Positions 10,353 through 23,262 of a DNA stretch of 64,000 nucleotides are shown here, one piece after another (position 1 is the first letter of the stretch; each line of letters opens with the position of its first letter). Made by a program: the position numbers and the translations under genes. This DNA is from Isoetes taiwanensis (lineage: Eukaryota; Streptophyta; Lycopodiopsida; Isoetales; Isoetaceae), in assembly GCA_021234155.1 (NCBI GenBank), contig JAJEKV010000505.1:101886-165885 (forward strand), read 5' to 3'. Under the pieces are notes generated by a model, which worked only from the letters and a program-made list of their open reading frames with translations, made no database searches and had not been told where the DNA came from.

Positions 10353-12660
10353 CAAGTTTAAATTTGGATTTTCCGGTTTGGAGGAAAACTTTTTGGATTT
10401 TTCTTTAGGCCAGATTTACTAAGATTTTGAGATTGTATTGGGGAATTTAGATGCTGAGAAAAAATCCCGATTTCTAAAAATCGAAGATGCATTTTTTTCC
10501 TATGATTTCTAAACTTTCCCTTATCCATTCCGAGCCTTCAGCATTGCAGCTGTCGAAGCGTGCATGCTAGCCATATGGATATATGGATTGGCATGCTTTT
10601 ATATTTTTGCATTCGGTTTTTTTCTTCAGTTGGGAGATCCGATTGCATTGCCATGTTTTGACCTTCATCAAATCTCAGATGTGCTGAGGCGATTGCATGC
10701 ATTAGAGTTTTTTTGAGATCAAATAAGGGCCCTTACTCGATGCCACGTCCAAAAGCTCGCGGCCAATGGAGAGCCGAGCTTGTACAGAACTTTTTTACCG
10801 AGCCTTGGTTTCGCCTTTCCAGGTGTCAACTGCGCGTAGCTTCGGTAATATCCGTGCCTCTAGCCGGGTGTCAGTTACACACACGCGCAATTATAACCGT
10901 TAGCTCCCACCCTCAATTCCCCGCCGTGTGTTTTCCACAACGTAGTTTTGCGCGAAGATCGATTTGCCCGCCAAGGGAGCTTCGGTTCACTTTCGAACCG
11001 CCGACTTGGCGCTTAAAGGGAGTTTCGACCACGGAAAAACTCGATCAAGGTAAAAATCGCGTAGCCTTTCCTAGTATTTCGATTCGGCTCCATTCTCGAT
11101 TTGAATTACGCGGACTAGATGGCTATAAGCTCTATCACATCCCGAAAATGAGTTTGAAAGCTTCGTGGTGTCGACCGAGCTTTGTTACACTCCAACCCCG
11201 CAATGCGAGGTGAATGGCGAAGTCAAAAGATGCGAGGAGAAATGATGTTTCGCACATTGGAAGGCTTTGGTGGTCGGATTTCGATCAGGCAAAAGAGATA
11301 TTTGTACAAGTAAGGTATGTATACACTCCAAAACGTGATATGGCAAAAAGAAAAAAATAAGCAAGCGGCTAACTTTCCCACGGTTAGAAGCAAATTGTGA
11401 GTATGTAATTCTATGCAATCCATATTCAAATTAGTTCGCCACTTATCCGGTTCATTCCTATTCTCGGTTTTGTGTATATCCGATGTGGAGAACAACAACT
11501 CTTCACACTCGATAAGTAGTGTTTTCCATTGCTTTCACCAAGATATGGGTCGCTTGTTGTTGAAGGCAAATACACCAAGATGTTTACAGGGGAAAGGGTA
11601 TATGGTTTCGAGGTATGAATACTCTCCACGAAGATCCAATCTAACTGAGCTTCCATTGCCCAGCACGTCCGATTTATACCCGTGCCTCCGGATGCCACTT
11701 CTATCTTATTAGCACGGAGTAAGTTGTCGCAGAAATGTTCCGCGGCATTGAAGGAGAAGGGAGGAGTCCTGGTGCATGTGAAGATAAATTTAGGAATTGA
11801 TCTGTTCATTGCCATATTCAAGAGCGCCGACAATGTAAAGAAGACCTTGAAGATGTTTTTGATCCGACGAGATTAGTCCAAGAAGATAATCTTGAAAGCC
11901 CAAACGATTCAATCCCCGAAAGCGGATGAAGAAGAATTGAGCCCTTATACCTAGTAAAAAGCAAAGAAAACTCGAGAAATTATAAGTGCCATTAGTGAAA
12001 TAGAAATGATCTGAATGAAGGCTCGATAAATGGGGATTTGGTTGCTCCCCCGGTCCACAAGCTCAAAGAAGCCAATGAAGTTAGAAGTGGCCATTAGATG
12101 GATCAAAGTTCCAAAGCGCTGGCTCTTCCCCTATGATAGTAATAACTCTCTCCCAGAGAATTCAAATTGAATCAGTCATCTCCTATCTCTCATCGAATAG
12201 CCATTATATATTAATGGGTTAAATTTGAGCGTTCTTTTCAGCCCATTGAATAATGCGTGCATGAGATGAGTGCCTTTACAAAAACTCATAGATTATATTG
12301 AAAGCCCATTGTATTTTCTAATTTTATACATTATTTAAACGGAACTTCACTCAAGTTGTCCATTAAGCGCCCTTTCAATATGTACCGGTCCAAAAATGTG
12401 CTAACTATTTAAAAAATCATGATTATATTGAAATGTATATTTTATTCTAATTATTTTATTTGTTTATTTTTCCGGTTTAGCCATTATAGCCTCTTCGCCA
12501 TGTCATACCGAAGATCGAGCTTGTATTTACAATTCAATTAAAAATTTTTCCCTTTTTTCAAAGGTATCTAGCGATTTTTTTTTGATCCTTCCGAAGCATC
12601 AAAATTAGAACCGGGATCATGACAATGTAGTTTAAAACTATTAAAAGGGATATCGTAAAG
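10353..12660. other. Unassigned sequence
   Basis: 10,700-11,220 is noticeably more GC-rich than its surroundings and holds a 166-codon plus-strand open frame starting at 10,713, with no recognisable domain. 11,220-12,000 contains overlapping short frames on both strands, none convincing. 12,180-12,660 is AT-rich and featureless. I cannot support a gene here. Confidence 0.35.
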
Positions 12661-14830
12661 TATTTTTCAAGCAAATTCCATGAATGGCAGCCGCTATCAT
12701 ACTTTTCAAAGCATATTTGCCATGCAATTTAACCCCTTTGTTTTTTTATAATGCTTGTATTTGGCCATCATTTCAATATCATAAATAATTTGAAACTTAA
12801 TCCAAGCAATAGAGATTTTATGACCACCATAAAGACATCTATTTCTATGCTTCCAAATGTTCCATAGATGAGTTTCTAAAAGGCTCATTGTTGGAAATAA
12901 ATTCAATTATATTCCCAGGTTTTGAAATGCCAAAGATCCAAAAATTATCAATTGTTTGACATGTAAAAATGTGCTGCACACTTTCAATGGAATTACAATC
13001 AAGAGGACAAAGTTGAGATATGACATGATCTGAGCTTGAATAGATTCTGTGAACAAGTTCCAAATAAGGAATACTTTTATTAGCTAAAAGCCAGGTGAAG
13101 AAAGCAACCTTTAGCGGGCAGTAACTTCTCCAGGTTTTTTTAAATAGCACAGATTCAAGATCAGAATTAATATTCCAATACTTTCCAGCTTTAGATTTGG
13201 GATAGTCTCGAGTTAGATGGGCATAAGTATTGGAGAATTTGTAGATTTTCTTATCTCCACAAGACCAATGAATATTACATATTGTATTAGGATCAATCTT
13301 AATAGCTTTCACAGATCTCATAATATGATCAAAAAGGATTTTATCAGAGGTAGTGCCACCAATTTTGGATCTAAATCTCGTCCGGGGAGATCCATTTATT
13401 ATCTGTCATAGATCACCTAAACATGAAATACCTTTTGCATCCATTTTACGTAAATTAAGGATGTTTCAAAGCTAAAGGTCTTTGATCTCAAAAGCTAAAT
13501 TAAATTCGAGAAAATACTAGTATTATGGTAGGAATCATCACGATGGATCATAAGAATAAGCTTTAGAGACCTTCTTCCGGGATATAATTAAGTTTCTCAT
13601 TAAAGAGGCGTGTTGGCACGATCTTTTAAATCAAAGAAAGCGAGAATGGGCAAATGATGATTGTTGAAGGGTGCCCTTCAAAACCTCTTTTTTGCAACCA
13701 ATACTTGGTAAATGAAGTAGCAGGATTGCCCCGATTATATAAAGTCTTCGGACATATTTCCACCATAAAGCATGACCTTGAAGAAGTAAGTTTTTGCAAC
13801 CAAGCCCTCCTTTATCTTTTTTCTGAGTAACATAGTTCCATTTAACCATATGGTTTTTTCCCCACATATAGTTCCTTACAATTCTCTCAATTTGCTGATA
13901 GATACATTTTGGCGCCAAGAGAGCAGACGAAAAATAAATATGAGAACTAGAAAGAACTGAGTTAGCAATGATAGTTCTCCCTGCTAAAGATAGATAGCTA
14001 CCATAATTATTGAGCTTTCTCCTAATCTTGGAGACAATGGGAGACCAAAGATTCTTGACACTTGTGTCCAATGAAAGAGGTATTCCAAGAAGAGTAGTAA
14101 AATGACTGAAGTCAAAGCATTTAATGCCAAAGATATCAGATTGATTGGACTCTCCAAGGACGATACATTTTTGCTTGTTGAGGTAGATCCCAGAGGCAAC
14201 ACTGAATCCCTTAATAGCATTTAGGAAGAATTCAATGTTATTTATCTCATTCTTCAAGAAGCTGAAAGAATCATCAGCAATTGATTAACATTATCAGAAA
14301 GCCTTAATCCTTCAATATTTCCAATCTGCTGATGGTGCTGAATTACTCTTGTTAGCATTTCAGCTACAATAATAAATAGGTAGGGGGGTAAAGGACAACC
14401 CTGCCTAACTCCTTTGTTCAAAGAAAAGAATCTGCTTGGAGAACCATTAATTATAATTGAAGACTGAGATCTTAAGTTGAGGCCCATGATCAAATCAATT
14501 AATTTGGTAGGAAAGCCAATTTTTTGAAGGGCAAGAATTAGAAAGTCCCATCTAACTGTATCAAAGGCCTTAGAAAAGTCAAGCTTCAGGAGAACACAGT
14601 TTTCATTTGAAATTCTTGCCCAATGCATGCCCTCCATAGCTGCTATGTAATTGTCAAGAATATACCTATACCTATTGGGCCGAGAACGCTTAATTGGTGC
14701 AAACTTATATTTTTGAAGGTAACCTTTGATTCTATTGGCTATAATTTTTGCACAGAGTTTGTAAGTTGTATTGGTCAATGATATAGGCCTCCAGTCACTA
14801 AAAGTCAATCAAATATCATCTCCGAGAGAA
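12661..14830 (-). pseudogene. L1-type LINE ORF2 fragment, unit A (RT broken)
   Basis: Minus-strand LINE. From 14,808 down: RT domain with DWRPISLTN, KLDFSKAFDTVRWDF and KGVRQGCPLPPYLF; then the thumb/connection region with SLAGRTIIANSVL; then a zf-RVT-type C-terminus with LFKKTWRSYCPLKVAFFTWL and QHIFTC. No endonuclease domain precedes it, so it is 5'-truncated, as typical for LINEs. A 16-bp deletion at about 14,280 removes most of the YADD active-site codons and shifts the frame; further shifts follow near 13,630 and 13,320. The 3' end below 12,783 is unique to this copy and marks the left edge of the tandem array. Confidence 0.85.
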
Positions 14831-14880
14831 ATTGAACTTGGCAAGCCAACCCTTTGTAATTGTCGACTTCATTATATTTT

Positions 14881-14922
14881 CACACACACACGCGCGCGCA
14901 CGCACACACACACACACACACA
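14881..14922. repeat. (CA)n/(CG)n microsatellite
   Basis: Forty-two bases of alternating CA with an interior CG block, next to the 5'-truncated end of the LINE. Unit C has the equivalent tract at 32,727-32,766 with a longer CG core; unit B lost it in a deletion. Alternating purine-pyrimidine tracts of this kind can adopt Z-DNA. Confidence 0.9.
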
Positions 14923-17900
14923 TTTTTACTTATGCATAGCCAAGATATGCAATCTAAATGCACAAATCTAAATACCTAAATCCTAAGACCCTAAATCATA
15001 ATCCCTAAATTTGTGGTGTGAAGAATTGTTGATATCATTGCATGCTCCATCTGTCATGCATATTACATCCTAATTCTTCAGAATTCATAAAATGACAAAG
15101 ACAAAATTATTGTCGAGCTTTGATTAACATTTGTCATGTTTTAACTCATGATGATTGTTCAGTGGTTCTATTTGAACTTGAATTGGTGTGGAGGTTGAAG
15201 TTGTTCGTGCATATTGGTAGAGTAAGGTTGCTAAATTAGCAAGGTATTGAAGAAAATAATTGCATTAAATAATACGTGAAACGAAAAATGATAAAAAAGT
15301 TTACAGGGTTTAAGCTTTTGCGATGAGTGTGTAGGTGAAGATATTATATGTATATGTGGTTTATTTATATGTCCGGACTAATGTATTATGATTCCATGTC
15401 TAAACACATCCGACAAATTTAATGAGAAGATCTATGGTGTCATGATATGGTTGATATGAAGCATTGTTATGATAAGCGTAAATCCTAAATTGAACTCCAT
15501 AACATTTAACCCTAAACCCTAAATGGATGCCCACAAATTCTATGACAAAATCGTCAATCCTAAATCATAAACACCAAACATCTCAAGAGCATTAGCGAAC
15601 CTGAACTTAGTCAAGTGCTCCAAGTCCAATAGTAATTATTGGCTGTGTTATTTCATTGCTTGCAATCCGAATATTAGTAGGATCGGCAAAGAGCCAAAGG
15701 CAATACTTGAAGTTACAACTAAAAACTTTAGAATAGTCCCTCAAAAGACTTAACATATAAAAACTCGTTTCTTCAATTGCAACCATGCTACTATAAACAT
15801 GCGACCATGCCACTATATATCTTTGCAAAGCCATCGCCACTTTGCCACTATATATTTGCATGCAAGTTGTGAAACAGATTTGAAACCAATGTAAAAATTT
15901 TTTTTAAGGCAAGCCATACAAAATTGACTCGTTAAATAATACATATGAAAAACCACAATAGAAGGAAGGAAGGAAGGAAGGAAGGAAGTATATTTTAACG
16001 TCCCCAGAGGCCAAATCTGGCCTATGAGACGGTTATAGACAAAGAGGGCATGAGCCCTACAAAAACTCGGGAGCTATGCCCCGTAACAAGTCTCAAATAC
16101 CAAAAACAAAACAGGCGGGCATAAGCCCAAGCAGAACTCGGGGGCTATGCCCCATAACAATGTAACCAATAAAACGAAAGGGTGAAACCAACCAAAACCA
16201 AACCAAACCGGAGGCGGGAAGCACCGGGCTATACAAAAACTGTCCATGGATCAATCAGCCAATGATCTCAGATGGCAGCCTGGCCTCCCTCAGACACCGC
16301 CCACTTAGATAAATGAAGCCATGGACTCGGCATAATTCTTCCTTCCGTCTTTAGAGCTGCGCGGGGGTAAGGTCTTCCTGGACAGAGAAGGCGGTTCCTT
16401 TCAAGTGTTTGCCATGACGGAGGATGTGTAATCTGGACAAGCCATCCCGAAAACGGACTAGCAAGTCTCGGGGTCCGGGTCGTCTTCGCCCAACTTCGGC
16501 AGCGGAGAGGATGCCGCCCCGCCTGTATTGCATTACATGAGTAAAAAGCGGGTCCACCTCAACTATAGCAGAAGTGTCACTCGCCTCTTCCACTCTATAA
16601 TGCGAGGTTCGTATGACGTGTGCTCTGTGGGCTCTACTAGGTCCTAACGGGACCTTCACTTTCGCCTGGGCAAACAATTCTCGGCCGGGCGACCGTGTGG
16701 GCCTAGGCACCGTGAGCATCTTCCGGGCATGGCATGTACATGGTCAAAATCTTTGATTTTCCTGCAGACACCGGTGAAACATTAATGTGCTACGATGAAA
16801 GCAAAGATCTCCGTATCGCACTCCGTGGCAATTGAGCGGATGTCTCGTGAGAGTGATGGATTGACGTCACCAACGCGGACCGGGGCATGTACAATGGGGC
16901 ATACAATGGATCCGAAGGCCGTTCGAGATCGGGGCTCCTATCGTGGGGTCATAGGGCTTATCGTGATGACATGGGCATCCTAGTGATTGCAAACCCTGCT
17001 TGATTTCTTAGATCCGGCCAAATGATATTCATGGAGATTTGCCAAATTCTCTTATGCGACCACCTAAATCTAGAAGATCCACCATGGGAGGCTTTTGAAA
17101 AAAGCGATTAACATGTACACCAAGAGCGACTAAGAAATAGAAAATAGCTACAGTTGTACATATGCATCGCTAGTATTATCAAGGCGCTTAATTTGAGAAC
17201 TTTCCTTTAATGACCCCTTGAAAAACCTATGACTTACTTGCAACTGGTATATGGACATCTGTGATCTTTGGTAAAAGAAAAAAACATTGGAAGTAATTTC
17301 TAGTGGTACTGATGACACAACCAATATTCAATCATGGGAAATGGAAGATGCACACTTCACATTATCTATCATATACTTCTTTTCAAAAGGATTTTCCATA
17401 ATCTAGCATCCAAACATAAACATCAGTGACTCGGTGGTTGCATCAATTTGACAACTCTTCTTTAACAAAATGCATTTTCTGATGTTCATTTCTGGACCAC
17501 CATAATGTTACAGAAGTTCCTGATCAAAGCTTCTCTTCTTGAGACCAATGGTTCAAGGACACAGGCTGGTTCATGAAATCTTAAGAGGATTAGTGAACTT
17601 GAACTTAGTCAAGTGCTCCAAGTGCAACAGTAACTATTGGTAATTGTTGTGTTATTTCATTGCTTGCAATCCGAATATTAGCAGGATCGAATACAAAATT
17701 GACTCGTTAAACAATAGTTATGGAAGACCACAATAGAGTGATTGCAACCACCAACAGTTCCTTAGATCTGTCAAATAATGATATTATGTTCCATAGATTT
17801 GCCAAATTCTCTTATGCATCAGCCACCTAAATCAGCCAATATTTAATCATGGGGAATGGAAGATGCAAGCTTCACATTATCATTATCACATACTTCTTTT

Positions 17901-18742
17901 CTATTTTCAAAAGGATTTTCCATCACCTAGCATCCGTTCATAAACATAAGCATGTTGACAAAATTTTCAAACAATTCAGGTAAAACATTACCAGATGGAA
18001 AAATGTCCAAAATTCTTGGAGCATTGCCTAGTTCTCCTATTATGGGACTATAATGAATGCACCTGCATAATTACCACAACTATTTGCATCGCATAAATCT
18101 AAAGCAATCTAGCTTCTAAAATTTAATTAAATCATGCATTTCTAAGTGAATCCCAGAAATTAAAAACCATCTACCTCAAATAAATTCCATTGACATCATT
18201 ATCTATCTCAAACAAATCCTATCAAAATTATTATTACCACAGTTCAGCATAGGAATGAAATAAAACAGAGAGCAAGAAAAAGAAAGGAAGCGCTTACCTG
18301 TTTTTGCATCCATGAGGTTCCCAGGTCGACCAGCCCTTTGCATCATCATGGCATAGGTTCCCACATCTTTTTATACACACCATGGCATAGGTTCCCACAT
18401 CTGCACATGCATCAGACAACTCAAGGTTAGAGGCAACATGTTTTATTGTATGCACCACAATGCTTGAAAAATGTCAAATAGTAAACCTTATCTATATATT
18501 CAAAATGTCGTAGCATCAAAAAACTCTACTACTGTTGGTATTGTCTCCTACTGCCAATTTAAAACGTGCAAATTCAAGATTTTGGCACTCACTGCATCAA
18601 TTGAGTGTGCTTCTTGTTATATAATTCTGATCTATAAAGCCTCAAACAGAATTAATTGCTAACAACCTGTGGAAAAAAAAAATTAACCAGGCTACACTTA
18701 TTAGAATCCCTGACAAAATAGGTGCCAAAGAAAATCGCTCTA
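14923..18742. other. Spacer of unit A: non-coding repeats, CCCTAAA-like words, degenerate ORF
   Basis: No intact gene. 14,968-15,010 and 15,505-15,527 carry degenerate and perfect CCCTAAA words (telomere-like). A ~100-bp motif beginning 'gcattagcgaacctgaacttagtcaa' at about 15,590 recurs at 17,585, so the spacer contains an internal direct repeat about 2 kb apart. 15,961-15,988 is a (GGAA)n tract. At 16,351-16,719 a minus-strand open frame matches, in broken form, the longer frame of unit B (24,668-25,150). The right part (18,240-18,742) leads into the LTR and ends in the CTCTA target site. Confidence 0.6.
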
Positions 18743-19327
18743 TGTTTGGGGTCTGGGTTCGGGAACTCCTGCAAAGGCGACCCTCATGAGGACCCTTGGA
18801 TCTAACAGAGAATGGGGGACTATGTCGAGCGGGATTTGCAAGAAAAACAAGGAAAAGGGAAAAGAAAACAAAAGAGAACAATGAGATCACAATATCAATA
18901 ATGCGCTTCCTTGATGTCAATGAAGATACATGAGCTCTCGCAATCGAGAGAAAACTGAAAATGAGACAAGACTCAAAACTCATCTAAAACTAGGCTAGCT
19001 CTACTCATATATATATAGTACAAATGGCTCTGGCCCAATATAGACACGACCGATCTGGGTACGACTCCTCGGAAGAAGGCCCCGATTTGCAGGAATGCCG
19101 GCAAGGCTCTTGGGTGTCGAATTCATGCCGATACCGACGCTGGCAAGGATGGGTCACTTGTCCGAAGCCGCCTTGGTAGCGTGACGCGGGCTTTGATCGC
19201 GTGGTCGCCGCTTTGTCTTTCTTTGGCCTTTGACTTTGACGACCACCGGGTTCGGGTCAGGATCCCTGACTTGACTTGGTCCGTCAGATGCATGAATAGT
19301 CATGTACAGTGAGGCACAAGACTAACA
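18743..19327 (-). repeat. Ty3 3' LTR, unit A copy
   Basis: 585-bp LTR with TGTT...AACA ends. On the minus strand it starts TGTTAGTCTTGTGCC and is preceded by a purine-rich tract (complement of CTCCCCCACC), which marks it as a 3' LTR. The left flank is the CTCTA target sequence. It belongs to the same family as 27,375-27,944, 35,413-35,991 and 45,768-46,315. Confidence 0.85.
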
Positions 19328-21730
19328 CTCCCCCACCAAACGCCACACCGAAAGGAAGAAAAGGAGGAAGTGTTTCCAAGGGAATCCAAATTTGAAAGTG
19401 ATCCTACCTGAATGAGGATGGGCATCACTATGGTAAGTGCCAATGAGATCCCGACATATTTGAAGAGCGATGATCGTTGGCCCAAGGCGTGATCTCGTGA
19501 TCAATGAGGAATGAGAGCGCACTCATGTCTTCGAGGTAATGGGCGGTCAAGGAACTTAACGGGCACCCATGAGAAGGCGGTCCTGGAGACCGGCACCCCA
19601 TACACGGGCATTCGTTCTTGATAAAAATGGGGGACGCGATTTAAGGGGAGTCACCGGGATACGCACTTGAGAGCAAAGACGCCATTTTGGCGGTGGCAAT
19701 CAAGGGTCCGTGAGGTGGCGGCATTTTTGCAAGAAGGTATCAAGGCCATGAAGAAAGACATGCAAAGCCGTTTGCCAACCACGCCATTTGCAATATAGAT
19801 CCAATTTGAAGTGTCATCGAGGGGTGGCACCATCCTCCCCAATTGGAAGCATGACAAAAACGGGGATCCCAACGGAGATCCGTCGAGATCCGAGGCGGAG
19901 TCCACTGGGGCCGTGGCCATCAGGACCTTGGTCCAAAAAGGGGAGACGCCAATGTATCGTGAGGGAACCGGGGTGGAGGGACACCTAGGGGAACCGCGGG
20001 GTCACTCTTGAGCTTGCTCCGGAATTCCACAGAACAAAGGTTGATCCCACTCGAAGTAGAGAGCGAGTATAGGCAGAGGATTATCCCATCCCATGGGTAT
20101 TGTCTTGCTATCGGAAGAACACGAATGGTGATTGTAGCCTGCCAAATCTTTGATATAAACTTGGGCAAGCGGAAGATCCTCACGGATGTCCAAGATTCTT
20201 CGGACTGTTCCGGCGTTTTGGCTTGCCATAGAGGTAAATGATGAGCAAGCTGGGGCATGTACTCCCACGATGAAGGCGTGAGTCCCGATCAAGGACCGAC
20301 AGTAGGGGTTGCTATCCAAGAGCAACCAAATGAGCACAATGAATCACCCGAAAGTTCGATGTGGCCCATCAAAATTTGTCCCGTGTCGGCCCGGATAGAA
20401 GTCATGAAAGATGTATGCCATCGGCTGAACAATCGAAGGTGATTAACCGTGGTCTTCCACGATGAATGAGGTTGAAGACTAAGAGGGCCAAGAGTAAGCC
20501 TTTGTCTTCAATCGAGAGGTTCCGCCAAATCTGGAGAAAATCCTCGGTCGCATGTGGGCATCAACCGACCATTTACGCATACCACTTGAAAGAAAGAGGT
20601 GGCGTCGGGCAACCACATAATCAGGTAACTGGAAGGACAAATAAGCGAAATCGACCGGTGGGAGAGCTATATTAATATAGCCCTCTTGTTTAGTTTTGGA
20701 GGGCTTCTTCGCCAGATTGACACTTCTTTGGAGTCGATGTTCAAGATCCGCGGATCGGTTTTCCTTCTCGAAGTAAGACGGATGATCCGCGGACCCGTTT
20801 CGTGAAGCGTGGCATGTGAAGAGGGGATTGCCCAAAGAGTATGGAGTCAAGCTTTTGCAATCTGCATCATCAAGTATCTTTACATACGGGCCTCGTGAGT
20901 TGATCCCTGGAGTATGGTGAGAGAGGTCGGCCGTGGAAAGCCGAGGCTTCCAAAGAGGCTGATTCGAAGGCCACGTATTTATGGGTCTCAGCTCGAGGGT
21001 GTAATGTCGAAAAGCTCAGATCTGGCGATGTCTAGCTTTGCAATGTCTTTATCCTTGTCAACCAAGAGAGTCTCCGTTCCTTGACCGCCCAACAATTCTG
21101 AATGGTGGTTTGCAATTGAGTCACCGATCGACAAAGCGGAGACTATTACGATGCGGGGAATCTTTAGATCCTCATGGGCGTAAAAGAGCAAACCGTGCTT
21201 TTCTTGAAGCTTGTCCTCGAGTTTGAATTTGCGTGTTAGCGGCTTGAAGGTCTCTGTGAACGCATCCGAGGTCTCGGGGGCTTTTGTACCCCATTCATGA
21301 GAATTTCACCGGGATTCTTGCAACGAAGCGGCCCGAAGCTTGAACATCTCTGCCGGGTATTGATCTACGTATTGGCGAGGATTTGGATGTGGAGGGGGCC
21401 TGCTGTTGCCTTGTGTGTGGCGTTTGAGAAACATGAGGGAGAATCCCGGGCGCATGGAAGAAGAGACCGTGACACGCGTGGCGTTGCGTTGAACATGACG
21501 TGAGGAAAAAAGAAAGGGTGTGAAGGCGACTTGGCGAGTGTGAGGAAGGGAGTGAAGGGACTGGCCGAGTGGAAGCATGAGAAGCGAGAAGGTGAGGGAG
21601 GAAGGTAACGACGGATGATGGCGAAGATGGCCCCACCGAGGCTTCAAAGGCAGGAGGAGGGGGCAGCAGAATCTGCGATTAGAACTTCATGAAGGGAGTG
21701 GTAGAGAACAGCGGTATGGCCAATCAATAT
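19328..21730 (-). pseudogene. Ty3 ORF3 region (coiled-coil), unit A copy
   Basis: Minus-strand coding remnant between the LINE junction and the polypurine tract, matching 36,009-38,300 of the full element. Readable landmarks from right to left are a Ser/Pro-rich start (SLHSLPHTRQ), the heptad-like stretch ETLLVDKDKDIAKLD near 21,060, QEGYINIALPPVDFA near 20,660, DLPLAQVYIKDLAGYN near 20,150 and SSLFKYVGISLALT near 19,455. The frame is interrupted many times; several breaks fall at CAG/CTG positions where the copies disagree. Confidence 0.6.
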
Positions 21731-21974
21731 GGTGGTTGGGCCGGATAGGTATGATCACCATATTATAGAATGGCTTATTGATATGGGTGTTCTTGATAGA
21801 ATACCCAAGCAATTTGCCACAAAAACTTGACAAAAGTGTCATGGGACTTTGCAATATTGGTGAAGGCGTGCATGTTGGCTTGATAAGAAGGAGCACCAAA
21901 CTGAATGACATCGATGTCCTGTAAGGCAGCCCAAGATAAAGAAGGTGTTTGCAAAGGAATTCGGAATACCTCAG

Positions 21975-23262
21975 AAATAATTTGAAACTTAATCCAAGCA
22001 ATAGAGATTTTATGACCACCATAAAGACATCTATTTCTATGCTTCCAAATGTTCCATAGAATAATGTAACAAACTGAGTTTCTAAAAGGCTCATTGTTGG
22101 AAATAAATTCAATTATATTCCCAGGTTTTGAAATGCCAAAGATACTTAAGATCCAAACCCAAAAATTATCAATTGTTTGACATGTAAAAATGTGCTGCAT
22201 ACTTTCAATGGAATTACAATCAAGAAGACAAAGTTGAGATATGACATGATCTGAGCTTGAATAGATTCTGTGAACAAGTTCCAAACAAGGAATACTTTTA
22301 TTAGCTAAAAGCCAGGTGAAGAAAGCAACCTTTGGCGGGCAGTAACTTCTCCAGGTTTTTTTAAATACCACAGATTCAAGATCAGAATTAATATTCCAAT
22401 ACTTTCCAGCTTTAGATTTGGGATAGTCTCGAGTTAGATGGGCAAAAATATTGGAGACTCTGTAGATTTTCTTATCTCCACAAGACCAATGAATATTATA
22501 TATTGTATTAGATAGCTTTCACAGATCTCATAATATGATCAAAAAGGATTTTATCAGAGGTAGTGCCACCAATTTTGGATCTAAATCTCGTCCAGGAGAT
22601 CCATTTATTATCCTGCCATAGATCACCTAAACATGAAATACCTTTTTGCATCCATTTTGTGTAAATTCTGGGATGTTTCAAAGCTAAAGGTCTTTGATCT
22701 CGAAAAGCTAAATTAGAATTCCAGAAAATACTAGTATTATGGTAGGAATCATGCAGTGGATCATAAGAATAAGCTTTAGAGACCTTCTTCCAGGATATAA
22801 TTAAGTTTCTCATTAAAGGAGAGGTGTTGGCACCAGTCTTGAAATCAAAGAAAGCAGAATGAGGCAAATGATGATTGACTGAAGGGTGCCCTTCAAACCT
22901 ACTGTTTTGCAACCAATACTTGGTAAATGAAGTAGCAGGATTGCCCTGATTATATAAAGTCTTCCAGACATATTTCCCTGCTAAAGCATAACCTTGAAGA
23001 AGTAAGTTTTTACAACCAAGCCCTCCTTTATCTTTTTTCTGAGTAACATAGTTCGTTTTTTCCCCAAATATAGTTCCTTACAATTCTCTCAATTTGCTGA
23101 TAGATACATTTTTAGCCAAAAAGCGGGACAAAAATAAATATGAGAACTAGAAAGGCGAAGTTAGCAATGATAGTTCTCTCTACGCTAAAGATAGAAAATT
23201 TTGCCATAATTATTGAGCTTTCTCCTAATCTTGGAGACAATGGGAGACCAAAGATTCTTGAC
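21975..23262 (-). pseudogene. LINE ORF2 3' part, unit B (RT core deleted)
   Basis: Only the connection and zf-RVT parts remain. The frame at 21,775-22,371 has FFTWLLANKSIPCLELVHRI and runs across the tandem junction into Ty3-derived residues (IPLQTPSLSWAALQDIDV). 22,508-22,912 is the preceding part. The RT palm, including YADD, is absent. Confidence 0.8.

Larger units (their letters stand above)
12783..21974. repeat. Tandem segment, unit A (~9.2 kb)
   Basis: First of three head-to-tail copies. Order left to right: LINE ORF2 (minus), CA/CG microsatellite, spacer, Ty3 3' LTR (minus), polypurine tract, Ty3 ORF3 region. Relative to the other units it alone keeps the (GGAA)n tract near 15,961. 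It lacks about 270 bp of spacer near 17,836 (present in B at about 26,220-26,490) and has the RT deletion. Sequence then re-enters the LINE at the junction 21,960/21,975. Confidence 0.85.
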
